NCBI GenBank assembly: GCA_012518475.1
Contig: JAAYSB010000194.1
Location: 1 to 13,852 of the forward strand
From: Intrasporangiaceae bacterium
GTDB lineage: Bacteria; Actinomycetota; Actinomycetes; Actinomycetales; Dermatophilaceae
Direction: 5' to 3'
DNA length: 13,852 nucleotides
Both the position numbers and the translations under genes were made by a program. The number at the start of each line of letters is the position of its first letter. Position 1 is the first letter of the stretch. The notes beneath the pieces are model-generated. The model did no database searches. It saw nothing but the letters and a program-made list of their open reading frames with translations, and was not told the DNA's origin. Of this stretch, positions 7,274 through 12,855 are shown in pieces.

Positions 7274-8479
7274 TCAGGCCTTGAGTCCCAGCACAGCACC
7301 GGCGATGATGCTGCGCTGAACCTCGTTGGAGCCGCCATAGATGGAGGATTTGCGGAAGTTCAGATAGGTCGGCGTCGAGCGTCGCGCCCAGCCCGGGACG
7401 ACCGCGTCGTCCTCGAGCTCACCGAGGGCGTCATCCTCGATGAGCCACACGAGCGACATCGGTCCGGCCACGTCGACGGCCAGCTCGAAGACGTCCTGCT
7501 GGAGCTGGGTGGCCCGGATCTTGAGGATCGAGGAGGCCGGGTCCGGCTTGCCGTCGGCGGAGTTGCCGGCGACCCGGAGCACAGTGATCTCGAGGGCCAT
7601 GAGCTCGGCCTCGAGCTCGGCGACCCGGGCAGCCAGGAGGGGCTGCTCGAGGACCGGGGTGCCGTCGGCGTCGAGGACGCGCGAGGCATACCCCTTGACC
7701 TGGGCGAGCTTGCTCTTGATGGCGCCGATCGCGGCGATGCCGGTCCGCTCGTTGCCGAGGAGGAACTTCGCATAGTCCCAGCCCTTGTTCTCCTCACCGA
7801 CGAGATTCTCTGCGGGGACCCGCACGTCGGTGAAGAACACCTCGTTGACCTCGTGGCCACCGTCGATGAGCTGGATCGGGCGGACCTCGATGCCCGGGGT
7901 GTTCATGTCGATGAGGAGGAACGAGATGCCTTCCTGCTTCTTCGCATCCGGGTTGGTGCGGACCAGGCAGAAGATCCAGTCGGCGTGCTGGGCCATCGTC
8001 GTCCAGGTCTTCTGGCCGTTGACGACCCACTCGTCACCGTCCCGCACCGCGGTGGTGCGCAGGGAGGCGAGGTCGGAGCCGGCGTCCGGCTCCGAGAAGC
8101 CCTGGCACCACCAGATGTCGAGGTTGGCGGTGGCCGGGAGGAACTTCTCCTTCTGCTCCTGGTTGCCGAAGGTCGCGATGACGGGGCCGACCATGCTCGT
8201 GTTGAACGGCAGGAGGTGCGGCACCCCTGCCGCCTGCATCTCGGTGAGCCAGATGTGCTTCTGGCGCGGGCTCCAGTCCTTCCCGCCCCACTCGACCGGC
8301 CAGTGGGGCACCGCATACCCACCGGCGTTGAGGATCTGCTGGCTGCGGACGATCTCGTCCTTGGTCAGCTCGACCCCGGCCGTCACCTTCTCCCGCAGCT
8401 CCGCAGGGATCTGGGTGGTCATGAACTCGCGCACGTTCGCCTGGAACTGGGCGTCCTCGGCGCTCAACGACCGCTGCAT
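7274..8479 (-). CDS. Acyl-CoA dehydrogenase, large FadE-type subunit (PimC-like)
   Basis: Seen: 401 residues from ATG 8479, with a GAGGAG site eight bases upstream. FSEPDAGSD (128-136) is the classic acyl-CoA dehydrogenase signature, and VNGQKTWTT (153-161) follows. The canonical catalytic-Glu motif IYEGT reads IYGGSNEVQ (380-388), so that Glu is absent. Glu244 in LGNERTG lies where isovaleryl- and long-chain acyl-CoA dehydrogenases carry their alternative catalytic Glu and is the likely base. The TRKQFG motif is missing (the region reads VLDADGTPVLEQPLL, 268-282), and the QxxGGxG motif is replaced by FELAVDVAGP (331-340). Known: the overall sequence resembles the large subunit of pimeloyl-CoA dehydrogenase and related FadE proteins. 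Inferred: an FAD site shared with the next gene. First gene of a leftward operon, divergent from the acyl-CoA ligase. Enzyme class sure; substrate open. Confidence 0.9.
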   Translation of the reverse strand: MQRSLSAEDAQFQANVREFMTTQIPAELREKVTAGVELTKDEIVRSQQILNAGGYAVPHWPVEWGGKDWSPRQKHIWLTEMQAAGVPHLLPFNTSMVGPVIATFGNQEQKEKFLPATANLDIWWCQGFSEPDAGSDLASLRTTAVRDGDEWVVNGQKTWTTMAQHADWIFCLVRTNPDAKKQEGISFLLIDMNTPGIEVRPIQLIDGGHEVNEVFFTDVRVPAENLVGEENKGWDYAKFLLGNERTGIAAIGAIKSKLAQVKGYASRVLDADGTPVLEQPLLAARVAELEAELMALEITVLRVAGNSADGKPDPASSILKIRATQLQQDVFELAVDVAGPMSLVWLIEDDALGELEDDAVVPGWARRSTPTYLNFRKSSIYGGSNEVQRSIIAGAVLGLKA

Positions 8480-8561
8480 ACGGGCTTCTCCTCATCCATT
8501 CCGTGGTCACGACACGACATGTCATTGACCAACTTACTCGTGAGTTGGCAGGCTCTCGCAC
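8480..8561. promoter_or_regulatory. Divergent promoter region of dehydrogenase and ligase genes
   Basis: These 82 bases separate two divergent genes and must carry both promoters. On the plus strand TTGACC (8525-8530, five of six matches to the -35 consensus) is followed after 18 bases by the weak -10 candidate CAGGCT (8549-8554), then seven bases to the ligase ATG at 8562. No ribosome site precedes that ATG, so a leaderless ligase mRNA is plausible. On the minus strand TAAGTT (about 8532-8537) is a possible -10 for the dehydrogenase operon, with no clear -35. These assignments are by eye. Confidence 0.5.
8529..8548. promoter_or_regulatory. Palindromic operator candidate
   Basis: A 20-base inverted repeat with outer half-sites CCAACT and AGTTGG. 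Inner pairs AC/GT also match, with one mismatched pair at position 7/14 and a noncomplementary centre. It occupies the whole spacer between the candidate -35 and -10 of the ligase and covers the candidate -10 of the dehydrogenase operon. Inference: binding site of a dimeric, probably TetR-type, repressor that senses acyl-CoA and controls both directions. The regulator itself is not in this window. Confidence 0.6.
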
Positions 8562-10232
8562 ATGGATAGCACGATGCAGTCGCCGCCCCTCCTCATCAGC
8601 CAGATCCTGAAGTTCGGATCGAGGATCCACGCCGACCAGGAGGTCGTCACGTGCACGGAGGACGGCACCCGGCGGATGACGTATGCGGAGGTCGGGAAAC
8701 GCTCCGCCCAGCTCGCCCACGCGCTGCGCGGGCTGGGAATCGAAGGTGACAAGCGGGTGGCCACCTTCATGTGGAACAACGCCGAGCACCTCATCGCCTA
8801 CTTCGCGGTGCCGTCGATGGGTGCGGTGCTCCACGCGCTGAACATCCGGCTCTTCCCACAGCAGCTCGTCTACATCACTGCGCACGCGGGCAACGAGGTC
8901 GTCATCGTCGACAACACCCTGGCCGCCCCGTTCAGCCAGCTCCTCCCCCGGCTCACGACGCTGCGTCACGTCATCGTCAACGGCCCGGTCGAGGACTCCG
9001 TGCGTGAGGCTCTCGCCGCACCGGACCACATCGAGTCGGTCCACGACTTCTACGAGCTCATCGACGGGCAGCCGGAGACCTATGACTGGCCGACCGACCT
9101 GGACGAGAACTCCGCGACCTCGATGTGCTACACCTCGGGCACCACGGGCAACCCCAAGGGCGTCGCCTACTCGCACCGCTCGAACTACCTCCACTCCACC
9201 GCGGTCGCGATGTGCCTCGGTGTCGGCCAGGGCGACCGGCTCCTCACCGTCGTCCCCCTGTTCCACGCCAACGCGTGGGGCTTCCCCTACCTGTGCTTCA
9301 TGGCCGGGGCCTCGATCATCATGCCGGACCGGTTCCTCCAGGCCGGCCCGCTCGCGCGCCTGCTCACCGAGGAGAAGGTCACCAGCGGCGGCGGCGTGCC
9401 GACGATCTGGAACGACCTCGTCCGCTATCTCGACGAGCACAAGCCGGACGTCTCGAGCGTCCGTCGCCTCATGGTCGGTGGCGCTGCCTGCCCGCCGGCG
9501 CTGATGAAGGCCTTCCAGGAGCGGCACGACATCGAGGTCGTCCACGGGTGGGGCATGACCGAGATGTCCCCTGTCGGCACGCTCGCCGTTCCGCCGGTCG
9601 AGGCCGAGTTCGGCAGCGAGGAGTACTGGCGCTACCGGGCGGCTCAGGGCCGGCTCCTGCCCGGCGTCGAGGCTCGACTCATCGGGCCCGAGGGCGACGA
9701 GCAGCCGTGGGACGGCGCATCCGTCGGTGAGCTCGAGGTGCGCGGCCCGTGGATCACTGCCTCCTACTACTCCAACGGTGAGGAGCCGCAGACCGAGCTG
9801 GACGAGATGGCGAGCAAGTTCGACGACGGCTGGCTGCGCACCGGCGACGTCGGAGCGCTGACCGAGGACGGCTACCTCATCCTCACCGACCGGTCCAAGG
9901 ACGTCATCAAGTCCGGGGGTGAGTGGATCAGCTCGGTCGACCTCGAGAACGCGATCATGGGTCACCCCGCCGTCCTCGAGGCCTCCGTCATCGGCGTCCC
10001 GGACGAGAAGTGGGGCGAGCGTCCCTTGGCGACCGTCGTCGTCGCCGAGGGCCAGAGCGTCACAGCCGACGAGCTGCGCGACTTCCTCGACGGCAAGCTC
10101 GCCAAGTGGCAGCTGCCGGAGCGCTGGTCCTTCATCGACGAGGTTCCCAAGACCTCGGTCGGCAAGTTCGACAAGAAGCTCCTGCGCAGCCGCTACGCCG
10201 GCGGAGAGCTCGAGGTCACGCAGCTCGACTGA
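8562..10232 (+). CDS. FadD-type fatty acyl-CoA synthetase
   Basis: Seen: 556 residues of the ANL adenylation superfamily. The AMP-binding P-loop is YTSGTTGNPKG (190-200). Other motifs are PLFHANAWGFPY (232-243), GWGMTEMSP (329-337), TGDVG (427-431), the hinge DRSKDVIKSGGEWIS (443-457), and the catalytic Lys535 in TSVGKFDKK near the C-terminus. Length is usual for medium/long-chain acyl-CoA ligases. Role: ATP-dependent activation of a carboxylic acid to acyl-AMP and then acyl-CoA, in the cytoplasm. Start: ATG 8562 gives MDSTMQ, matching the MxSTMQ beginning common in actinobacterial homologues; a downstream ATG at 8574 would lose it. No good ribosome site is visible. Context: divergent from the dehydrogenase pair across a shared operator candidate, suggesting one catabolic regulon. 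Chain-length preference cannot be read from sequence. Confidence 0.93.
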   Translation: MDSTMQSPPLLISQILKFGSRIHADQEVVTCTEDGTRRMTYAEVGKRSAQLAHALRGLGIEGDKRVATFMWNNAEHLIAYFAVPSMGAVLHALNIRLFPQQLVYITAHAGNEVVIVDNTLAAPFSQLLPRLTTLRHVIVNGPVEDSVREALAAPDHIESVHDFYELIDGQPETYDWPTDLDENSATSMCYTSGTTGNPKGVAYSHRSNYLHSTAVAMCLGVGQGDRLLTVVPLFHANAWGFPYLCFMAGASIIMPDRFLQAGPLARLLTEEKVTSGGGVPTIWNDLVRYLDEHKPDVSSVRRLMVGGAACPPALMKAFQERHDIEVVHGWGMTEMSPVGTLAVPPVEAEFGSEEYWRYRAAQGRLLPGVEARLIGPEGDEQPWDGASVGELEVRGPWITASYYSNGEEPQTELDEMASKFDDGWLRTGDVGALTEDGYLILTDRSKDVIKSGGEWISSVDLENAIMGHPAVLEASVIGVPDEKWGERPLATVVVAEGQSVTADELRDFLDGKLAKWQLPERWSFIDEVPKTSVGKFDKKLLRSRYAGGELEVTQLD

Positions 10233-10333
10233 GGTGGCCTAGACGCCCGCCTGACCGATTTGTGACCGCATGGTTATCAAGTTAGGCGCTCTTAAGCCTG
10301 CCCATCGGCATGTGATGTCGCTAGGTTCGGTGC
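10233..10333 (+). promoter_or_regulatory. Upstream region of the glu operon
   Basis: This 101-base gap between the ligase stop and gluA is more AT-rich than its surroundings in its middle part. Two promoter candidates are visible. One is TTGTGA (10260-10265) with TAGGCG 17 bases later (10283-10288). The other is a TANNNT -10, TAGGTT (10322-10327), placed six bases before the gluA ATG, with a weak -35 around 10299-10304. No clear ribosome site precedes gluA, which favours a leaderless transcript from the second. I see no terminator for the ligase gene here. Confidence 0.4.
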
Positions 10334-11077
10334 ATGGCCGAGCACCTCGTCGAGATGAAGAGTGTCAACAAGCACTACGGTGACATGCACGCTCTCAAGG
10401 ACATCAACCTCACCGTCGGCAAGGGCGAGGTCCTCGTCCTCATCGGTCCGTCGGGGTCGGGCAAGTCCACGCTGATCCGCACGATCAACCGCCTCGAGAC
10501 GATCTCCGACGGCACGATCACGATCGACGGCGAGGTCCTGCCCGAGGAGGGCAAGGGCCTGGCCCAGCTCCGCTCGGACGTGGGCATGGTGTTCCAGTCC
10601 TTCAACCTCTTCGCACACAAGACGATCCTCGAGAACGTCACGCTCGGTCCGATCAAGGTCCGCAAGATGAAGAAGGCCGACGCCGAGAAGAAGGCGATGG
10701 ACCTGCTCAAGCGGGTCGGCGTCGACCACCAGCGCGACAAGTACCCGGCGCAGCTCTCCGGTGGTCAGCAGCAGCGGGTGGCGATCGCCCGGGCGCTGGC
10801 GATGGAGCCCAAGGTCATGCTCTTCGACGAGCCGACCTCCGCTCTGGACCCGGAGATGATCAACGAGGTCCTCGACGTCATGGTCGGCCTGGCCAGGGAC
10901 GGCATGACGATGGTCGTCGTCACCCATGAGATGGGCTTCGCCCGCAAGGCCGCGAACCGGGTCGTCTTCCTCGCCGACGGCGAGATCGTCGAGGAGAACA
11001 CCCCTGAGGAGTTCTTCACGAACCCGCGCTCGAGCCGGGCCAAGGACTTCCTCGGCAAGATCCTCACGAACCACTGA
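10334..11077 (+). CDS. gluA: Glutamate ABC importer ATPase GluA
   Basis: Seen: 247 residues, the normal length for polar amino acid importer ATPases. Walker A GPSGSGKST (38-46), Q-loop VFQSFNLF (86-93), signature LSGGQQQR (141-148), Walker B VMLFDE (161-166), D-loop SALD (169-172) and switch His198 in VVTHEMGF are all intact. Role: two copies would power uptake by the GluC-GluD permease pair on the cytoplasmic side of the membrane. Context: first gene of a gluABCD-ordered operon, with gluB 33 bases downstream. Known: in Corynebacterium glutamicum this operon imports glutamate. Start: ATG 10334 has no evident ribosome site and may be leaderless. An internal ATG at 10355 also lacks one and would trim the N-terminus. 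Family certain; glutamate specificity rests on operon order and GluB similarity. Confidence 0.93.
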   Translation: MAEHLVEMKSVNKHYGDMHALKDINLTVGKGEVLVLIGPSGSGKSTLIRTINRLETISDGTITIDGEVLPEEGKGLAQLRSDVGMVFQSFNLFAHKTILENVTLGPIKVRKMKKADAEKKAMDLLKRVGVDHQRDKYPAQLSGGQQQRVAIARALAMEPKVMLFDEPTSALDPEMINEVLDVMVGLARDGMTMVVVTHEMGFARKAANRVVFLADGEIVEENTPEEFFTNPRSSRAKDFLGKILTNH

Positions 11078-11110
11078 CCTGACAGATCCCAACAACAAAG
11101 GAGAAACACC

Positions 11111-11995
11111 ATGACGAAGCGACACGTGCGGCTGTTCGCCGTGGCTGCGAGCGCCGCTCTCGTGCTCTCGGCCTGTGGCGGCGATGGCGACACCGACGCC
11201 GACGCCGGTGACGACGGCACCACCGCCGCTGAGGATGGCGGCGACGCCGGCGAGGGTGGCGCCGACGGCAGCATCCGCATCGGCATCAAGTTCGACCAGC
11301 CGGGTCTCGGCCTGCGCGACGGCGACACCTACTCCGGTCTCGACGTCGAGATGGCCAAGGGCGTCGCCGAGAAGCTCGGCTACTCCGAGGACCAGATCGA
11401 GTGGGTCGAGTCCCCGAGCCCGCAGCGCGAGACCATGCTCGAGACCGGCCAGGTCGACCTGATCTTCGCCACGTACTCCATCACGGACTCGCGCAAGGAG
11501 CGCGTCTCCTTCGCCGGTCCGTACTTCATCGCCGGCCAGGGCCTGCTCGTCCGCGCCGACGACGACTCGATCAACGGCCCGGAGGACATGGAGGGCAAGA
11601 TCCTCTGCTCGGTCGCCGGCTCCACGCCGGCCCAGCGCGTCGCCGACGAGTACCCGGGCGTCGAGCTCCAGGAGTACAACACCTACTCCGAGTGCCTCCC
11701 GGCACTGCTCTCCGGCACGATCGACGCGATCACCACCGACGACACGATCCTTGCCGGCTACGCCGCGCAGGAGCAGTACGCCGGCCAGCTCAAGCTCGCC
11801 GGAGAGCCCTTCTCCGAGGAGCGCTACGGCGTCGGCACCGCGAAGGGCAGCGAGCTGTGTGAGCAGGTCAACGAGGCGATCACGGCCCTCATCGACGACG
11901 GTGCGTGGGAGCAGGCTGTCACCGACACGCTCGGCCCGGCGGACTACACCCCTGGCCCGGGCAACCCGCCCGAGGTCAACGAGGACTGCGCCTGA
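11111..11995 (+). CDS. gluB: Glutamate-binding lipoprotein GluB
   Basis: Seen: 294 residues. A lipoprotein signal peptide ends with lipobox LSAC, Cys22 being the lipidated residue. It is followed by a low-complexity Asp/Gly/Ala-rich acidic linker (about 23-53) and a type 3 periplasmic-binding fold starting IRIGIKFDQPGLGLR. Family landmarks: SGLDVEMA, SPSPQRETML, DLIFATYSITDSR, ILCSVAGSTPAQR, EYNTYSEC and DAITTDDTIL. The Cys in ILCS and YSEC may form the disulfide seen as conserved in GluB relatives. Role: captures glutamate (possibly also related acidic amino acids) outside the membrane and delivers it to GluC-GluD. Start: AAAGGAGA lies an ideal distance before ATG 11111, the best ribosome site of the operon, suiting a protein needed in excess over the permeases. 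Similarity to C. glutamicum GluB is recalled from memory, not from a search. Confidence 0.93.
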   Translation: MTKRHVRLFAVAASAALVLSACGGDGDTDADAGDDGTTAAEDGGDAGEGGADGSIRIGIKFDQPGLGLRDGDTYSGLDVEMAKGVAEKLGYSEDQIEWVESPSPQRETMLETGQVDLIFATYSITDSRKERVSFAGPYFIAGQGLLVRADDDSINGPEDMEGKILCSVAGSTPAQRVADEYPGVELQEYNTYSECLPALLSGTIDAITTDDTILAGYAAQEQYAGQLKLAGEPFSEERYGVGTAKGSELCEQVNEAITALIDDGAWEQAVTDTLGPADYTPGPGNPPEVNEDCA

Positions 11996-12027
11996 GGCGC
12001 ATCCCTCGGGTAGCTCACTGACGAGTG

Positions 12028-12062
12028 GGTATGCGGCGCGCACCGGGTGCGCGCCGCATACC
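12028..12062 (+). terminator. Strong hairpin between gluB and gluC (attenuator or mRNA stabiliser)
   Basis: A perfect 17-base inverted repeat (12028-12044 and 12046-12062, arm GGTATGCGGCGCGCACC) with one base between the arms; in practice about 15 pairs with a CCGGG loop. It starts 33 bases after the gluB stop and ends 35 bases before gluC. No T-run follows (the sequence is pyrimidine-rich, CTTCTCTCCCCT), so it is not a classical terminator. Inference: it partly stops transcription or protects the gluAB 3' end, giving more binding protein and ATPase than permease. Confidence 0.75.
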
Positions 12063-12088
12063 GACCGCTTCTCTCCCCTGACGACTGC

Positions 12089-12093
12089 GGAGG
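12089..12093 (+). promoter_or_regulatory. Ribosome binding site fixing the gluC start
   Basis: GGAGG lies four bases before ATG 12098. It selects this start over the in-frame upstream ATG at 12047, which has no such site and lies within the strong hairpin. Confidence 0.7.
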
Positions 12094-12097
12094 CCGC

Positions 12098-12775
12098 ATG
12101 ATCGACATCCTCTCGAGGTACGACGTCCTCGGAGCCTTCTGGATGACCGTCCAGCTGACGCTCTTCTCTGCCATCGGATCCCTGATCATCGGCACGATCC
12201 TCGTCATCATGCGGGTCTCGCCTGTCGCGGTCCTGCGCAACCTCGGCGCCTTCTATGTCAACGTCGTCCGGAACACGCCCCTCACCCTCATCCTCGTCTT
12301 CCTCTCGGTCGCGGTCTTCGGGGTCCTCGGCTATGCCCTGGCGACTCGCGGAGAATCGGGGTTCATCGCAACGAACGCCTTCCGGTGGGCGGTCATCGGC
12401 CTGTCGGTCTATCACGCGGCCTTCGTCTGCGAGGCTCTGCGGTCCGGCGTCAACACCGTTCCGCTCGGCCAGGCGGAGGCGGCCCGCGCGATCGGACTGA
12501 CGTTCGCGCAGTCCCTGCGCGAGGTGATCCTGCCGCAGGCCTTCCGCGGTGCCATCGCCCCGCTCGGGTCGGTCCTCATCGCCCTGACGAAGAACACCAC
12601 CGTCGCGGCGATCATCGGCGTCTCCGAGGCGGCCGCCCTGATGCGCGCCATCATGGAGAACGAGACCGGATCGGTCGTCGTGTTCTTCATCTTCGCTCTC
12701 GGCTTCGTAATCCTCACGCTGCCCATCGGGGTCGGATTCACGTCCATGTCACGACGTCTGGCGGTGAAGCGATGA
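12098..12775 (+). CDS. gluC: Glutamate ABC importer permease GluC
   Basis: Seen: 225 residues, a HisM-type polar amino acid permease with about five membrane segments (roughly 12-38, 60-81, 97-112, 152-178 and 192-212). The EAA loop EAARAIGLTFAQSLREVILPQAFR-type region at about 127-150 docks the ATPase, and the preceding ALRSGVNTVPLGQ is typical. Start: ATG 12098 gives MIDILSRYDVLGAFW and has GGAGG (12089-12093) four bases upstream. An in-frame ATG at 12047 falls inside the hairpin region and would add 17 residues unlike the family. Role: forms the translocation path with GluD. Context: its TGA overlaps the ATG of a 27-codon frame (ATGA), which in turn overlaps the gluD start. Assignment as the C rather than the D subunit follows from order and short length. 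Confidence 0.92.
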   Translation: MIDILSRYDVLGAFWMTVQLTLFSAIGSLIIGTILVIMRVSPVAVLRNLGAFYVNVVRNTPLTLILVFLSVAVFGVLGYALATRGESGFIATNAFRWAVIGLSVYHAAFVCEALRSGVNTVPLGQAEAARAIGLTFAQSLREVILPQAFRGAIAPLGSVLIALTKNTTVAAIIGVSEAAALMRAIMENETGSVVVFFIFALGFVILTLPIGVGFTSMSRRLAVKR

Positions 12776-12855
12776 ACACCCCACGAAGCTCGTCGTTCCT
12801 CCGGCCCACGCAGAGCGTGGGACCCGCCTCCGATACTCCGAGGAGGCCCCGATGA
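12772..12855 (+). CDS. Possible 27-codon coupling ORF between gluC and gluD
   Basis: Seen: an ATG at 12772 overlaps the gluC stop as ATGA. Its frame runs 27 codons (beginning MNTPRSSSFL, ending TPRRPR) and its TGA at 12853-12855 overlaps the gluD ATG, again as ATGA. The predicted peptide is basic, Pro/Ser/Arg-rich, and resembles nothing I know. Upstream GGCGGTGAAG could act as a weak ribosome site. Inference: translation of this frame may carry ribosomes through the structured 76-base gap and couple gluC to gluD. It may equally be a chance frame; no function is claimed for the peptide. Confidence 0.3.
   Translation: MNTPRSSSFLRPTQSVGPASDTPRRPR
12805..12821 (+). repeat. Perfect short hairpin in the gluC-gluD gap
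   Basis: CCCACGC and GCGTGGG form a perfect seven-pair stem around an AGA loop, 30 bases after gluC. Together with GCCTCC (12826-12831) facing GGAGGC (12842-12847), it makes the gap before gluD highly structured. No T-run follows, so termination is unlikely. Confidence 0.6.
12841..12846 (+). promoter_or_regulatory. Ribosome binding site fixing the gluD start
   Basis: AGGAGG (part of GAGGAGG) precedes ATG 12852 by five bases and fixes that start. It can pair with GCCTCC at 12826-12831, and the CCTCC at 12798-12802 is a second possible partner, so access to it may depend on ribosomes translating the preceding frame. Confidence 0.65.

Noticed and set aside
8034..9965. A 643-codon minus-strand open frame across the divergent promoter
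   Set aside because: It runs through the antisense of the ligase, the intergenic palindrome and part of the dehydrogenase in another frame; composition is shadow-like and no motif is present.
12028..12062. The gluB-gluC hairpin as the end of the operon
   Set aside because: There is no T-run, and matching permease genes in the same orientation and usual gluABCD order follow at once.
12047..12097. Upstream in-frame ATG at 12047 as the gluC start
   Set aside because: It lies inside the strong hairpin with no ribosome site; ATG 12098 has GGAGG at good spacing and a family-like N-terminus.
10292..12415. A 707-codon open frame on the minus strand opposite gluA-gluB-gluC
   Set aside because: It mirrors three well-supported genes; its protein is a low-complexity D/R/L/V/E-rich sequence with no domain, typical of GC-rich antisense frames.
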